64,000 nucleotides of DNA from Veillonella sp. VA137 (GCF_003992015.1 NZ_RQVK01000010.1:1-64000); one strand, 5' to 3'; counted from the first letter of the stretch, positions 53,538 through 64,000 are shown. The notes: generated by a model from the sequence alone, not told the origin. Translations and numbers: made by a program.

Positions 53538-54725
53538 TTAGTAAGGAACTTCTGTTTTACGTGCTACACCAGTTTTGATAGCTGTTTCAGCTACTGCTTT
53601 TGCTACTGCTAATGGAACACGTTTGTCGAATGCATTCGCTACTACGTAGTCTTCTGCTAATTCTTCATCTGTTACAAGAGCTGCTAGCGCCTCAGCGGCT
53701 GCCAATTTCATTTCATCATTGATTTCACGTGCTTGTACATCGATGGCACCACGGAAGATACCAGGGAATACGTTAACATTGTTAATTTGGTTCGGCGCAT
53801 CGCTACGACCTGTACCCATAACACGTACGCCAGCTGCTTTCGCTTCTTCGTACATAACTTCTGGAACTGGGTTAGCCATAGCAAATACGATAGCATCATC
53901 CGCTAAGCTTTCCAAAATTTCTTTTGTGAAAGCACCAGCAGCAGATACACCTAACAATACATCAGCACCCTTTGCGATCTCTGCTAAGTTGCCAGTTTTT
54001 GTTTCTTGACCCAATGTTTTGATCAACTCAGCTTGTAAAGAATCTAGACGTTTGTAGTCTTTGTTCAATACGCCGGAGCTTACCATTAATGTAATGTCAC
54101 GAGCGCCTGCTAAGTATAATAGACGAGCAATATTAGCACCCGCTGCACCAGCACCGTTTACAACGATTTTAACTTTGGATAAATCTTTTTTCACAAAGCG
54201 AAGGGCTGCTTTTACACCTGCTAAGCAAGCGATCGCTGTACCATGTTGATCATCATGGAATACAGGGATTTCTAACTCTTTTTTCAAACGATTTTCGATT
54301 TCGTAGCATTTAGGAGAAGAAATATCTTCTAAGTTAATGCCAGCAAAGTTTTTTTGCACTAATTTTACAGTGTTGATTAACACATCTGGATTTTTTGTAT
54401 CGATTACCAACGGAATGCAATCTACATTGCCGAAACGTTTGAACAATAGGGATTTACCTTCCATTACTGGAATCGCAGCAGCCGCTCCGATATCACCTAA
54501 ACCCAATACACGAGTACCGTCGGATACAACGGCTACCATATTAGAACGACATGTTAAGTCGAAGGATTTGTCTTCATCTTCTTTGATATGAAGGCATGGT
54601 TCTGCTACACCTGGAGTGTATGCTACCGTTAAATCATGAGCATCTTTTAATTCGTATTTTGTGCCAGTTTGCAAGAAACCTTTTAGTTCCAAGCGTTTTT
54701 CAATTGCCTCTTGTTTTACGTCCAT
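53538..54725 (-). CDS. NAD(P)-dependent malic enzyme
   Basis: A 395-residue enzyme that oxidatively decarboxylates malate to pyruvate and CO2. It shows YTPGVAEPC near residue 34, a VVSDGTRVLGLGDIG motif, FHDDQHGTAIA with metal ligands, the nucleotide fold VVNGAGAAGANIARLL, and MANPVPE. This is the short bacterial form without a phosphotransacetylase domain. The start follows GGAGG. It lies 11 bases after speD, probably in one operon. In Veillonella malate and lactate pathways connect through pyruvate, which suits this gene. Confidence 0.95.
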   Translation of the reverse strand: MDVKQEAIEKRLELKGFLQTGTKYELKDAHDLTVAYTPGVAEPCLHIKEDEDKSFDLTCRSNMVAVVSDGTRVLGLGDIGAAAAIPVMEGKSLLFKRFGNVDCIPLVIDTKNPDVLINTVKLVQKNFAGINLEDISSPKCYEIENRLKKELEIPVFHDDQHGTAIACLAGVKAALRFVKKDLSKVKIVVNGAGAAGANIARLLYLAGARDITLMVSSGVLNKDYKRLDSLQAELIKTLGQETKTGNLAEIAKGADVLLGVSAAGAFTKEILESLADDAIVFAMANPVPEVMYEEAKAAGVRVMGTGRSDAPNQINNVNVFPGIFRGAIDVQAREINDEMKLAAAEALAALVTDEELAEDYVVANAFDKRVPLAVAKAVAETAIKTGVARKTEVPY

Positions 54726-54736
54726 GGGAAAACCTC

Positions 54737-55525
54737 CTAGATTTTCAATGATGGTAAGTTTCTACCGTAGAATATTTCCGCCATCTCTTGTTTGAGTTGT
54801 TGGTTAATTTGTTTGCGCTCTTTTAGCGTCAAATCTTCTTCGGTAATACCAAACAAATAATTATTAATGTCGTACTCTTTCAGCATCATTTTGGTATGGA
54901 AAATATTTTCTTGATACACATTCACATCGATCATATTGTAAAGATTACGAGTTCTAGAATTGATGTAATTTTGGATGGAGTTCATGCGGTGATCCATGAA
55001 TAATTTTTTACCATGAATATCACGAGTGAATCCACGCACTCTGTAATCTAAGCTAATGATATCGGAATCAAAGCTATCGATGAGATAGTTTAATGCGTTG
55101 AGCGGAGAGATTTGACCACATGTGGACACGTCAATATCTGCACGGAATGTACTAACTCCATTGTCTGGATGGCTTTCAGGGTAGGTATGAACCGTCAAAT
55201 GAGATTTATCGAGATGCATCACCACATCATCTTTATCTACTTTATCAACAGGTTCTTCCGAAATCAGAATGGTTACGCTTGCCCCTTGTGGATCATAGTC
55301 TTGCTTTGCCACATTCAACACATTGGCTCCGATAATATGTGAAACCTCTGTTAAAATATCAGTCAGGCGCTGTGCATTGTAAACTTCGTCAATGTATTCA
55401 ATATATTGGCGTTTTTCTTCTTCTGTACGCGTATAACAAATATCATAAATATTAAAACTCAAGGTTTTCGTTAAATTGTTAAACCCATAGAGTTTCATTT
55501 TATTTGATTTTACAGATGTATCCAT
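54737..55525 (-). CDS. speD: S-adenosylmethionine decarboxylase proenzyme
   Basis: A 262-residue proenzyme of the E. coli-type SpeD. Self-cleavage before S108 in [13 protein letters not shown] gives the pyruvoyl group; [15 protein letters not shown] and YRVRGFTRD are also family features. It supplies decarboxylated SAM for spermidine synthesis. The ribosome site (AAGGAAGG) is somewhat far from the ATG. No spermidine synthase gene is adjacent. A promoter within an inverted repeat lies about 40-80 bases upstream. Confidence 0.94.
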   Translation of the reverse strand: MDTSVKSNKMKLYGFNNLTKTLSFNIYDICYTRTEEEKRQYIEYIDEVYNAQRLTDILTEVSHIIGANVLNVAKQDYDPQGASVTILISEEPVDKVDKDDVVMHLDKSHLTVHTYPESHPDNGVSTFRADIDVSTCGQISPLNALNYLIDSFDSDIISLDYRVRGFTRDIHGKKLFMDHRMNSIQNYINSRTRNLYNMIDVNVYQENIFHTKMMLKEYDINNYLFGITEEDLTLKERKQINQQLKQEMAEIFYGRNLPSLKI

Positions 55526-55561
55526 AACTTAATATCTGCCTTCCTTATAATACCTACCATT

Positions 55562-55604
55562 ATTATATCGAATTAAATAAATATATTCAAGACTTTCGAT
55601 ATAA
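55562..55604 (-). promoter_or_regulatory. Promoter of speD within an inverted repeat
   Basis: On the minus strand TTGAAT (55585-55590) and TATAAT (55562-55567) are 17 bases apart. A perfect 10-base inverted repeat, TTATATCGAA (55563-55572) and TTCGATATAA (55595-55604), covers the -10 and lies just upstream of the -35, so it could be an operator. It may also act as a hairpin after the rph-rdgB region on the upstream side. Confidence 0.55.
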
Positions 55605-55624
55605 AATTTTCATTTTTTTATTAA

Positions 55625-56962
55625 TTACTTAATTATAGTGTGTCGCAATTGCTCCACCAATGCCCGTAGCGCCTTACCTCGATGGCTAATAGCTTGTTTT
55701 TGTTCCATAGAAATATTGGCCATCGTCGTTTTTAATTTTGGAATGTAAAAGTATGGATCGTAACCGAATCCACCTTTTCCCATTGGGCTTAACTGAATAA
55801 GTCCTTCACAAGTGCCTGTAGCTCGAACACATTGTCCATCCGGTGTAGCCCATACAAGAGCACATTGATAACGTGCTGTTCTATCACTTGGAGTAACATC
55901 CACCAATTCCGCCACTAATCGCCGATTATTATCTTCATCACTGCGATGCAGTCCTGCATAGCGCGCAGAATATACACCTGGTGCACCGCCTAAGGCATCT
56001 ACTTCTAAGCCAGAATCATCTGCCACACAAGGTAAACCACAAGCCTCTGCATAGTATAAAGCCTTCAGTTCTGCATTTTCCATAAAGGTAGTGCCAATTT
56101 CTTCTGGTTCGTCAATATCTACAACGTCATCTATCGTACGCACTTCAAAGCCTAATTCTTCAAAGGCTGCGGTAAACTCTCGAATTTTTCCTTTATTCCG
56201 TGTGGCTAATACCACTGCTTTCGGTGCATTTTCATGACCCACCATATGTCCAATTTCACCTAATGCTTCACGTTGTACTGCCATTAGTTGTTGTGTACCA
56301 GCTTCACCTAAATCTAATAGGCTATTCAACTCATTTCTTGTGAAAGTCCCATGTTCACCTGTTCCTTGCACTTCTACTAATTGGCCTTTACCGGTACAAA
56401 CCACATTCATATCCACAATGGCTGCACTATCTTCTTCATAGCACAAGTCTAGCATAGGACCATCTTCACCAATTCCCATAGAAATAGCTGCTAAATAGTC
56501 CGTTACAGGAAACTTACCATATCCATCGTACATAGAATAGATAGCATCTACTAAAGCCACAAAAGCCCCTGTAATAGAAGCTGTGCGAGTGCCACCATCA
56601 GCTTGTAGTACATCACAGTCTACCGTAATCGATACTTCGCCTAAAGCTTCTAAGTCTACAACAGCTCGCAAGGCACGACCAATCAAACGTTGGATTTCCA
56701 CGGTGCGACCTGTCTGTTTACCTTTGGCTGCCTCTCTAGGTACACGAGTATGTGTAGCTCGTGGTAACAAGGAATATTCTGCTGTCACCCAGCCTGTACC
56801 AGTGCCTTTCAAAAAGCGGGGAACGCGATCCTCAACGCTAGCCGTACAAAGGACTTTTGTATTGCCACATTCAATTAGTACAGATCCCTCTGCATAGGCA
56901 GTGTAATGCCTAGTAATTTTCACAGGGCGTATTTCTTTTAAACTACGACCATCAATTCGCAT
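55625..56962 (-). CDS. Fused RNase PH and RdgB/HAM1 dITP/XTP pyrophosphatase
   Basis: A 445-residue two-domain protein. Residues 1 to about 240 are RNase PH (start MRIDGRS, RGxP-like [35 protein letters not shown]), which trims tRNA 3' ends with phosphate. From about 247 on it is RdgB ([39 protein letters not shown]), which hydrolyses non-canonical purine nucleotides. Both active sites look intact. The start at 56962 follows GAGG; the ATG six bases further up would be too close to it. Rph and RdgB are neighbours in many Firmicutes, so a fusion is plausible. Confidence 0.93.
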   Translation of the reverse strand: MRIDGRSLKEIRPVKITRHYTAYAEGSVLIECGNTKVLCTASVEDRVPRFLKGTGTGWVTAEYSLLPRATHTRVPREAAKGKQTGRTVEIQRLIGRALRAVVDLEALGEVSITVDCDVLQADGGTRTASITGAFVALVDAIYSMYDGYGKFPVTDYLAAISMGIGEDGPMLDLCYEEDSAAIVDMNVVCTGKGQLVEVQGTGEHGTFTRNELNSLLDLGEAGTQQLMAVQREALGEIGHMVGHENAPKAVVLATRNKGKIREFTAAFEELGFEVRTIDDVVDIDEPEEIGTTFMENAELKALYYAEACGLPCVADDSGLEVDALGGAPGVYSARYAGLHRSDEDNNRRLVAELVDVTPSDRTARYQCALVWATPDGQCVRATGTCEGLIQLSPMGKGGFGYDPYFYIPKLKTTMANISMEQKQAISHRGKALRALVEQLRHTIIK

Positions 56963-57046
56963 CGTCATTCCTCATTTCCCATTACAATCGGATTATACAT
57001 ACCTCTTATTATACACAATCTCATGGCGGATTGGCAATTTATGTTC

Positions 57047-57258
57047 GCCTTTGACTGAGGGGTCTTTAGTCGTTCATGAGTAGGCATTTTTGGTGTGAAT
57101 CTCCAAAATGGCAGAATGCGGTGCACTCCCTCAGAAACGGCACTACGTAATGTTTCTTCGGAAGTACACCGCATTCTTATAAACTGTATTCATTAACTGA
57201 TTAACAACCGCCTACTCACATTCACTCTACTAGCAATGTCTATGTATCAGTCAAAGGC
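57047..57258 (-). repeat. Nested inverted-repeat element, copy D1
   Basis: Three nested arm pairs: GCCTTTGACTGA (57047-57058) with 57247-57258, TGAGTAGGC (57077-57085) with 57210-57218, and an inner hairpin 57113-57177. The tip reads GAAAC / GTTTC and, on the minus strand, CCGAAGAAACATTA ... GTTTCTGAGG, the same tip as copy C. The arms have a different sequence from the other copies. No gene is supported in 56963-57523. Confidence 0.85.
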
Positions 57259-57398
57259 AATCATCTACTTTGGGTCCGCCTATACGATTGTGTATGATCA
57301 TCGGTATATGAGGGAAGAACTATACAAAATGACATTGCGCATTTAGTTGCCTGTATTCTATGAGGAAGTAAGTATAAGGCAAGGGTGTTTGTGCACAA

Positions 57399-57458
57399 AA
57401 ATGCGACATATCTGGTACAAACTATATAATACGGTTTGTGCCTAGTTATGTCGCATTT
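57399..57458. repeat. Short hairpin element D2
   Basis: A perfect 12-base stem AAATGCGACATA (57399-57410) / 57447-57458 encloses CAAAC (57418-57422) and GTTTG (57434-57438). The tip resembles that of the nested elements, but outer arms are missing. It may also serve as part of the 3' end of the ABC transporter operon. Confidence 0.6.
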
Positions 57459-57475
57459 ACTTTATATTATTTGAT

Positions 57476-57503
57476 ACCAAAACTCGTAGCATGGAGTTTT
57501 GGT
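57476..57503 (-). terminator. Hairpin after the ABC transporter operon
   Basis: ACCAAAACTC (57476-57485) and GAGTTTTGGT (57494-57503) form a perfect 10-base stem 21 bases past the ATPase stop codon. The following minus-strand bases are ATCAAATAATATAAAG, not a strong T run, so termination is likely but not certain. Confidence 0.6.
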
Positions 57504-57523
57504 GCGTTTATAATGTTTGAACC

Positions 57524-58291
57524 TTACACTCTCAACATAGAGTTTAGGAATACTTGTGTTCTTGGGTTTTGTGGATTCCCAAAGACTTGTTCTGGTGTTC
57601 CTTCTTCTTGGATTTTGCCGTCTGTCATAAAGATGACTCTATCTGCTACTTCACGGGCGAATGCCATTTCATGGGTGACGATGATCATGGTCATGTCTTC
57701 CTCTGCTAGTTCTTTGATGGTCCGTAATACTTCGCTGGTGAACTCTGGGTCCAAGGCGGACGTTGGTTCATCGAAGAGCATGATTTCAGGTTTCATCGCT
57801 AGTGCTCTAGCAATAGCCACCCTTTGCTTTTGTCCACCCGATAAGGTGCTAGGGTACACATCTCGTTTATCCCAAAGGCCTACTTTTTCTAGCAAGGACC
57901 GAGCGATAGGTAAAATATCTACGTCTTTCATACCTTTTACCATACGGGGTGCGACCATGATATTTTCTAACACCGTCATGTGAGGAAAGAGGTTAAAGGA
58001 TTGGAACACCATGCCCATTTTCAGCAAAATTTGTTGCTGCTCTTCTTTTCCTACGTACACTGCCGACCCTGTGTTAGCCGGCGTGTCCACTAAGGTCGCT
58101 CCATCGACAGTGATGGTCCCTTTTTGAATAGTTTCCAATTGTCCCAAACAACGAAGAAAAGTGGATTTACCTGATCCAGAGGGACCGATGATCGACACCA
58201 CTTCGCCCCGTTCCATGGATAGTGACACATCTTGCAAGACTGCCACTGAGCTATAGCTCTTTTCAATATGTAACATGTCTATGAAAGCCAT
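57524..58291 (-). CDS. Polar amino acid ABC transporter ATPase
   Basis: A 255-residue GlnQ/HisP-type ATPase. It has Walker [10 protein letters not shown], the Q-loop [12 protein letters not shown], the signature [15 protein letters not shown], Walker [14 protein letters not shown] and the switch histidine in [15 protein letters not shown]. It powers import through the permease encoded 9 bases upstream. The start follows GGAGG. The substrate is given by the binding protein gene two places upstream. Confidence 0.96.
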   Translation of the reverse strand: MAFIDMLHIEKSYSSVAVLQDVSLSMERGEVVSIIGPSGSGKSTFLRCLGQLETIQKGTITVDGATLVDTPANTGSAVYVGKEEQQQILLKMGMVFQSFNLFPHMTVLENIMVAPRMVKGMKDVDILPIARSLLEKVGLWDKRDVYPSTLSGGQKQRVAIARALAMKPEIMLFDEPTSALDPEFTSEVLRTIKELAEEDMTMIIVTHEMAFAREVADRVIFMTDGKIQEEGTPEQVFGNPQNPRTQVFLNSMLRV

Positions 58292-58300
58292 AGTTCCCTC

Positions 58301-58960
58301 CTAATCTTCGTAAATCGCCATACGGCGTTCTAAATATTGATACAGTTTCGTCAACACAAATGTCATAGCCAAGTAGAATACACCAGCTACGATGAAAGCT
58401 GTAATGTCAAAATCACGTTGTACAATGCTACGAGTGATTCGCAAGATATCATTCATAGCTAATACGTACACCAAGGACGTATCTTTCAGTAATGTAATCG
58501 TTTCATTTGCCAATGGCGGCAACACACGTTTGATAACCTGCGGCAAAATAATTTTGTACATCGTCTGTACATAAGTAAAGCCTAATACCTTAGCCCCTTC
58601 ATATTGTCCTTTTGGAATCGATTGGATACCACTACGGAAAATTTCACATAAGTAGGCAATATAATTCAATACGAAGGATAGCACTGCTGCTGTCATATCC
58701 GTCAGTTCAAAGCCATCAATCATGAATGGTAAACCGTAATAGATGAGCAAAATTTGTAACATCAACGGTGTACCTCGCATGACATACACGTAGGCATCCA
58801 CGATGGTTGTCACCACTCGGTTTGTGCTCAACCGGAGTAGTGCCAAGAGCAATCCTCCTGGCACCGACAAGATGATGACGATGAAGAACAAGGACAAGGT
58901 CACTTGGAATCCGCCAGCAATAGCTGGGGCTATCTGTAACATATACTCCAATACGTCCAT
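58301..58960 (-). CDS. Polar amino acid ABC transporter permease
   Basis: A 219-residue HisM/GlnP-type membrane protein with about five helices. The EAA loop reads YEGAKVLGFTYVQTMYKIILPQ in divergent form, and VMRGTPLMLQILLIYYGLP is typical. It forms the channel with a second copy of itself. The start follows GAGGAG and lies two bases from the upstream stop codon. Confidence 0.95.
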   Translation of the reverse strand: MDVLEYMLQIAPAIAGGFQVTLSLFFIVIILSVPGGLLLALLRLSTNRVVTTIVDAYVYVMRGTPLMLQILLIYYGLPFMIDGFELTDMTAAVLSFVLNYIAYLCEIFRSGIQSIPKGQYEGAKVLGFTYVQTMYKIILPQVIKRVLPPLANETITLLKDTSLVYVLAMNDILRITRSIVQRDFDITAFIVAGVFYLAMTFVLTKLYQYLERRMAIYED

Positions 58961-58962
58961 GT

Positions 58963-59784
58963 TTATTTATACTCCTCTTTCGTCAAGATAGATGTGCTAC
59001 CAAACCATTTTTGTGCTAATTTATCAGCCGTACCATCATTCATTACTTCTTGTAAAGCAGCGTCGATTTTAGCTTTCAACGCTTCATCTTCCTTACGCAT
59101 ACCTACACCAACTTTTTCAGAGGCGAAGGAACCATTGGCTACGGTGAACACATTATTGCCTTTTTTGCCGATTAAATAACGACCTACCATTTCATCCACC
59201 ACGATGGCATCGATACGACCTAATTCAAGGTCCATAAAAGCGTTTACATAATCGCCATATTCTTTGATTTCTTTAAAATTCTTAGATTGTGGATCATTTT
59301 TTACCGCTTCTAAACCAGTAGAGCCTGATTGTACACCTACACGTTTGCCATCAAGTTGGGATTTGTCAGCAATACCAGCATCAGATTTTACGGCAATAAT
59401 TTGGTCCCCACGAAGATATGGTTTAGAGAACAAGATGTTGCGCTCCCGTTCCTTCGTAATGGTTAACCCATTCCACAACACATCAATACGTTTAGATTTT
59501 AGTTCTGCTTCTTTACTATCCCAATCGATGGATTTAAATTCCACTTCAGAACCAATACGCTTTGCCACTTCTTTAGCAAGATCGATATCAAAACCTACGA
59601 GTTCACCTTTTTCATCTTTAAATCCCATAGGAGGGAAGTTATCATCTAAACCGATGACAATTTTCTTCGGCACCTCTGTGTTCGCCTGCTTCGTAGATGC
59701 TCCACAACCTGCTACTAACCCCACAATTACCAATACACTAGCCGCTGCTAATACCGTTTTAGAACATTTTTGTAACCAATTCAT
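58963..59784 (-). CDS. Amino acid ABC transporter substrate-binding lipoprotein
   Basis: A 273-residue binding protein of the SBP_bac_3 family. The N-terminus has a lipoprotein signal with lipobox LVAGC, so it is held at the membrane. It shows IVIGLDDNFPPMGFKDEKGE, VGFDIDLAKEVAKRIG and WNGLTITKERE, typical of polar amino acid or cystine binders. Which amino acid cannot be read. The start follows AGGAG. First gene of a three-gene operon with its own promoter. Confidence 0.95.
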   Translation of the reverse strand: MNWLQKCSKTVLAAASVLVIVGLVAGCGASTKQANTEVPKKIVIGLDDNFPPMGFKDEKGELVGFDIDLAKEVAKRIGSEVEFKSIDWDSKEAELKSKRIDVLWNGLTITKERERNILFSKPYLRGDQIIAVKSDAGIADKSQLDGKRVGVQSGSTGLEAVKNDPQSKNFKEIKEYGDYVNAFMDLELGRIDAIVVDEMVGRYLIGKKGNNVFTVANGSFASEKVGVGMRKEDEALKAKIDAALQEVMNDGTADKLAQKWFGSTSILTKEEYK

Positions 59785-59831
59785 AGTACTTTCTCCTCTC
59801 TACAGATATGTAATCTCTATTTCATGATTAC

Positions 59832-59860
59832 ATTATACTTTAGTTAATTAAAGTTGTAAA
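59832..59860 (-). promoter_or_regulatory. Promoter of the amino acid ABC transporter operon
   Basis: On the minus strand TTTACA (59855-59860) and a perfect TATAAT (59832-59837) are 17 bases apart. The expected start near 59825 gives a leader of about 40 bases. A small GTAATC / GATTAC inverted repeat lies in the leader and could be an operator. Confidence 0.65.
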
Positions 59861-59937
59861 GAGATAAATTGCAAAAATTTTATCATGTATTATGAAAGTA
59901 ATTTATACTGACACCCCCCAACAGCTAACTATCAAAA

Positions 59938-59980
59938 CAAAAGCGATATAGTAAGTTAAGTACTCACCATATCGCTGATT
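59938..59980 (-). terminator. Terminator of the second rpn gene
   Basis: AGCGATAT (59942-59949) and ATATCGCT (59969-59976) form a perfect 8-base stem, followed on the minus strand by TTTTGTTTTG. It lies 24 bases past the rpn stop codon. Confidence 0.8.
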
Positions 59981-59999
59981 TTCTCTTTACCAATATGTT

Positions 60000-60182
60000 T
60001 TATATCAATGCATGCTCTTTCGCAATATCCTTTACTTCTTCTACAGTAAAGTTAGTGACTTCTGCAATCATTTCTAAGGACAAATGCTTACGCAACATCT
60101 GAATGACAACCTCAGCTTTACCTTCTGCCCGGCCCTCAGCCACGCCTTCTTTCCAATATATATAATGATCCATTGATAGCAT
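60000..60182 (-). CDS. Possible internally started RpnS-like short product of the second rpn
   Basis: GGAGGGAGGA lies seven bases before an in-frame ATG at 60182 inside the nuclease gene. The 60-residue product would start MLSMDHYIYW and contain the EGRAEGKAE repeat and the C-terminal tail. The position matches the internal start of the first copy, although the surrounding codons differ. Use as an antitoxin is inferred from published Rpn work. Confidence 0.55.
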   Translation of the reverse strand: MLSMDHYIYWKEGVAEGRAEGKAEVVIQMLRKHLSLEMIAEVTNFTVEEVKDIAKEHALI

Positions 60183-60803
60183 TGAATATTCCTCCCTCCA
60201 AGTCTCACAATGTTTTGCTTCATCTACGGCACTTTCAATTTCTCGTAGTAACTCATCCGATGCAGCATGACCATCCACATAATCTAAGAACCGTTGCAAC
60301 GGCTTCGAAATATCATTCATTTTACCCTTTGTACTTAAAAACAATTTTGTAGCCCCATCGTTCAATAGAATATCTTGTTCTTCCATACAAACATTTTTGA
60401 ACGTGTACTTATGACGATTTCCAATAAACACAGGGAATGTACAAATAAAAATAATATACGAATCATTTAATGTCATGTACTTCTGCCCTTTTTGTAAATG
60501 ATACATATCCAAAATACTTTGGTAAAAGCGTGTTCGCTTTACCAGTTCTTCCATATCCTTACTGGTTTGCATCTCGATATTGAATACAGTTCCTCTGTCA
60601 TCATTCACATAGACATCTAAACGAACACTTTTCGTTTCCAAGCTTACATCCAGAGTTTTCTCCTCCTGAATGTAGACGATGTCCTTGATAGAAATATCTA
60701 GCAACCGTTCCAATACTGCCTTACAAATGGGTTTCTTTAGCATGACCTTTTGAAAGATAAAATTGTCCTGAATGGTCAGTTCATCGAATGATTTAATACG
60801 CAT
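60000..60803 (-). CDS. Rpn family recombination-promoting nuclease, second copy
   Basis: A 267-residue paralogue of the protein at 18451-19242. The start at 60803 is chosen because the two proteins then align from the first residue (MRIKSFDELTIQDNFIF) and GTGAGG lies upstream. The core residues match: D63 in RLDVYVND, E77 and Q79 in FNIEMQ. The C-terminal third has a short glutamate/glycine repeat (EGVAEGRAEGKAE), a kind of low-complexity stretch common in Rpn proteins, and an HTH-like tail ending AKEHALI, much like the first copy. No nested inverted-repeat element flanks this copy directly. Confidence 0.88.
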   Translation of the reverse strand: MRIKSFDELTIQDNFIFQKVMLKKPICKAVLERLLDISIKDIVYIQEEKTLDVSLETKSVRLDVYVNDDRGTVFNIEMQTSKDMEELVKRTRFYQSILDMYHLQKGQKYMTLNDSYIIFICTFPVFIGNRHKYTFKNVCMEEQDILLNDGATKLFLSTKGKMNDISKPLQRFLDYVDGHAASDELLREIESAVDEAKHCETWREEYSMLSMDHYIYWKEGVAEGRAEGKAEVVIQMLRKHLSLEMIAEVTNFTVEEVKDIAKEHALI

Positions 60804-60954
60804 ACAACGCCTCACTTTCATTCTTATCAAAATTATACCACAATTACGTACTAGGTCGGTAGATATACCTCCCACCATATAGTTGCACTTCTCCTTGAAG
60901 CTTATCTTTCCTCTAAAATTTCCTAACAGTGAATATTTTCAGAAATAAATAAAA

Positions 60955-60990
60955 AGAACCACCCAGCAACTTGCCAAGTGGTTTTTATAG
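60955..60990 (-). terminator. Terminator of the small membrane protein gene
   Basis: AACCAC at 60958-60963 pairs with GTGGTT at 60979-60984, and the inner bases continue the stem. On the minus strand CTTTTTATTT follows. It lies 12 bases past the stop codon at 60997. Confidence 0.75.
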
Positions 60991-60996
60991 CCCCAT

Positions 60997-61497
60997 TCAT
61001 ATATCTTTATATCTGCTTAATCTATCTAGTACTTTCATTTTATCTTGATGACTCAAAAACTGTAAGCTAATAGGCACGATATATATACTGCCCGTTTCTG
61101 TTTGAACATACAAGGTTTTCCAGTCTTCTCCAAAACCCATGATGCCTTGATAATGCACAAAGGTTAAACACAGATCTGGCGCAAAGAATCGCTCTATCCT
61201 TTCTTTCACCAATATAGGTGTCCGTTTTAAAATAATTCCTTCTGTAGCGATATAGACCTCTACATCATCTTGTTGATACATGCGAAGCAAGGCGTAGCCA
61301 GCAACCATCACGAAGAGGATAAGCCAAATATTCATCCCTGACCCCAGTTCTCGATAGAGGAGCACACTACGATAGATGCCCCATACTGCAATGGCTGCAT
61401 ATAACAGCTGAAAGCCCCATACCATAACCGTAGAATTATGTATTTCTTCTTGAATCGTTCCACAAGGAAACATGTTCTCTAATTCTTCACGTTTCAT
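60997..61497 (-). CDS. Small membrane protein with a PH-like domain, unknown function
   Basis: A 166-residue protein. Two hydrophobic helices lie near residues 27-50 and 58-75 (MVWGFQLLYAAIAVWGIY, MNIWLILFVMVAGYALL). The rest looks like a bacterial PH-like domain (VEVYIATEGIILKRT, RIERFFAPDLCLTF, LSHQDKMKVLDRLSRY). The start at 61497 follows GGAGG with short spacing. The gene at 61576 lies 78 bases upstream on the same strand. No function can be named. Confidence 0.65.
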   Translation of the reverse strand: MKREELENMFPCGTIQEEIHNSTVMVWGFQLLYAAIAVWGIYRSVLLYRELGSGMNIWLILFVMVAGYALLRMYQQDDVEVYIATEGIILKRTPILVKERIERFFAPDLCLTFVHYQGIMGFGEDWKTLYVQTETGSIYIVPISLQFLSHQDKMKVLDRLSRYKDI

Positions 61498-61575
61498 AGG
61501 TCCTCCAAATATACAGCTTGAAAAATAGTTATGTTTATTTCCTAATACATTAGTTTCTACATAAATCTGCAATAT

Positions 61576-62085
61576 CTAGTCTTGTTTATTTTCTAAGCCA
61601 TAATTGATTCTTAAGATTGGTCTTTTTGACTCCTCTTCTCGTGCTTGCTCTAGCTCTTCTGCTTGCCGCTTCTCATAGGCTTTCGCCTTAGTATCACGAT
61701 CTGTTAGTTTTTTTACCAGTTCCCAGATTGTCTTGCCGCTATCAGACTCACTAAAATGAAAACTATAATCATTGATTCGACGTCCTACCACCACATTAGA
61801 TTCTGATTTATAGAGCAATGAATCTTTCACCATTATTAATCCGCCATTAAAATACAGCACATAATGTACAATCTCTTGACGATCTTCGTTTGTATCAAGT
61901 CTAGCTATCCAAGCATCAGCTGTGTCCAATTCTTCATTATAGGAAACTGTATTCACATCAAGTTTTAAGAGTAAACCATCATTAGAAAATACTGTCTGCC
62001 AACGTGGATCGTTAAAGTCTTTTCCACTCACTGTATGGAAAAATCCTAGAAACAATACCATTCCTAATACTATGTATTTTTTCAT
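61576..62085 (-). CDS. Exported protein of unknown function
   Basis: A 169-residue protein with a signal peptide (MKKYIVLGMVLFLGFFHTVSG) and thus probably periplasmic. The mature part begins with a beta-rich domain (WQTVFSNDGLLLKLDVNTV, VHYVLYFNGGLIMVKDSLLY), somewhat like small surface proteins such as adhesin E, and ends in a charged alpha-helical stretch rich in Glu, Ala and Lys. The start at 62085 follows GGGGGGAT. Likely expressed with the PH-like membrane protein gene. Confidence 0.65.
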   Translation of the reverse strand: MKKYIVLGMVLFLGFFHTVSGKDFNDPRWQTVFSNDGLLLKLDVNTVSYNEELDTADAWIARLDTNEDRQEIVHYVLYFNGGLIMVKDSLLYKSESNVVVGRRINDYSFHFSESDSGKTIWELVKKLTDRDTKAKAYEKRQAEELEQAREEESKRPILRINYGLENKQD

Positions 62086-62123
62086 CTTATCCCCCCGCAT
62101 TTCATATCTCCTACAACACGATA

Positions 62124-62172
62124 CCAAAAAGATGTAATGAAACGCCACGAGAGCATCTCATTACATCTTCAT
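62124..62172 (-). terminator. Terminator of glmS-trpS
   Basis: AAGATGTAATGA (62129-62140) and TCATTACATCTT (62158-62169) form a perfect 12-base stem, followed on the minus strand by TTTTGG. It begins six bases past the trpS stop codon. Confidence 0.88.
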
Positions 62173-62174
62173 CA

Positions 62175-64000
<1,826 letters not shown>

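Noticed and set aside
56965-57174. Open frame of 69 codons upstream of the RNase PH fusion
   Set aside because: It lies across the nested inverted-repeat element D1, has no ribosome site and no recognisable protein.
60804-60878. 25-codon N-terminal extension of the second rpn
   Set aside because: The paralogue aligns from the ATG at 60803, which also has a GTGAGG site; the upstream part has no similarity.

Overview
The window looks like chromosomal DNA of Veillonella or a close relative (Negativicutes, diderm Firmicutes). Genes have strong Firmicute-type ribosome binding sites (AGGAGG) and low G+C, yet the first 14 kb encode an outer-membrane trimeric autotransporter with an extended signal peptide, which requires an outer membrane. 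The purine and selenium genes fit the asaccharolytic metabolism of Veillonella. Almost everything is on the minus strand. The genus is inferred from gene content, not from an rRNA gene.

Region 1 (1-15.7 kb): a 4,601-residue YadA-like adhesin with its terminator and two predicted promoters, then a small locus with a consensus promoter, a short repeat-containing non-coding stretch, a strong terminator and a PBECR4-like protein. That order resembles type III (RNA-antitoxin) toxin-antitoxin loci. Region 2 (15.7-20.5 kb): metE, an Rpn-type nuclease gene between direct copies of a nested inverted-repeat element, and a previously unmarked type I toxin-antitoxin pair (26-residue hydrophobic toxin plus antisense RNA). 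Region 3 (20.5-29.3 kb): a periplasmic DUF4198 protein, an apparently inactive M50 protease relative, a protein made of six helix-turn-helix modules, a TauE/SafE-like permease, and the c-di-AMP/cell-wall cluster cdaA-cdaR-(FAD oxidoreductase)-glmM.

Region 4 (29.3-53.4 kb) is a 24-kb purine-degradation and labile-selenium-cofactor block related to the E. coli ygeW-ygfK region. It holds two xanthine-dehydrogenase-type enzymes (a three-subunit one and a fused one), cofactor maturation (XdhC in two pieces, YqeB, YqeC, MocA), selenium handling (YedE, YedF, DUF3343 and a cysteine desulfurase/selenocysteine lyase), a purine permease, hydantoinase, SsnA, a short YgfK, carbamate kinase, YgeW, YgeY and diaminopropionate ammonia-lyase, and a PAS/HTH regulator with paired operators at its own promoter. 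Together they suggest purine uptake, hydroxylation, ring opening, and conversion to pyruvate, ammonia and carbamoyl phosphate with ATP gain.

Region 5 (53.5-64 kb): malic enzyme with speD, an RNase PH-RdgB fusion, another nested inverted-repeat element, an amino-acid ABC transporter, a second Rpn gene, two small envelope proteins, trpS and the 3' part of glmS cut by the window edge. No tRNA, rRNA or convincing CRISPR array was seen. The most interesting items are the RNA-antitoxin-like locus, the type I toxin-antitoxin pair, the covarying nested inverted-repeat elements, the internal starts in both Rpn genes and the six-module HTH protein.
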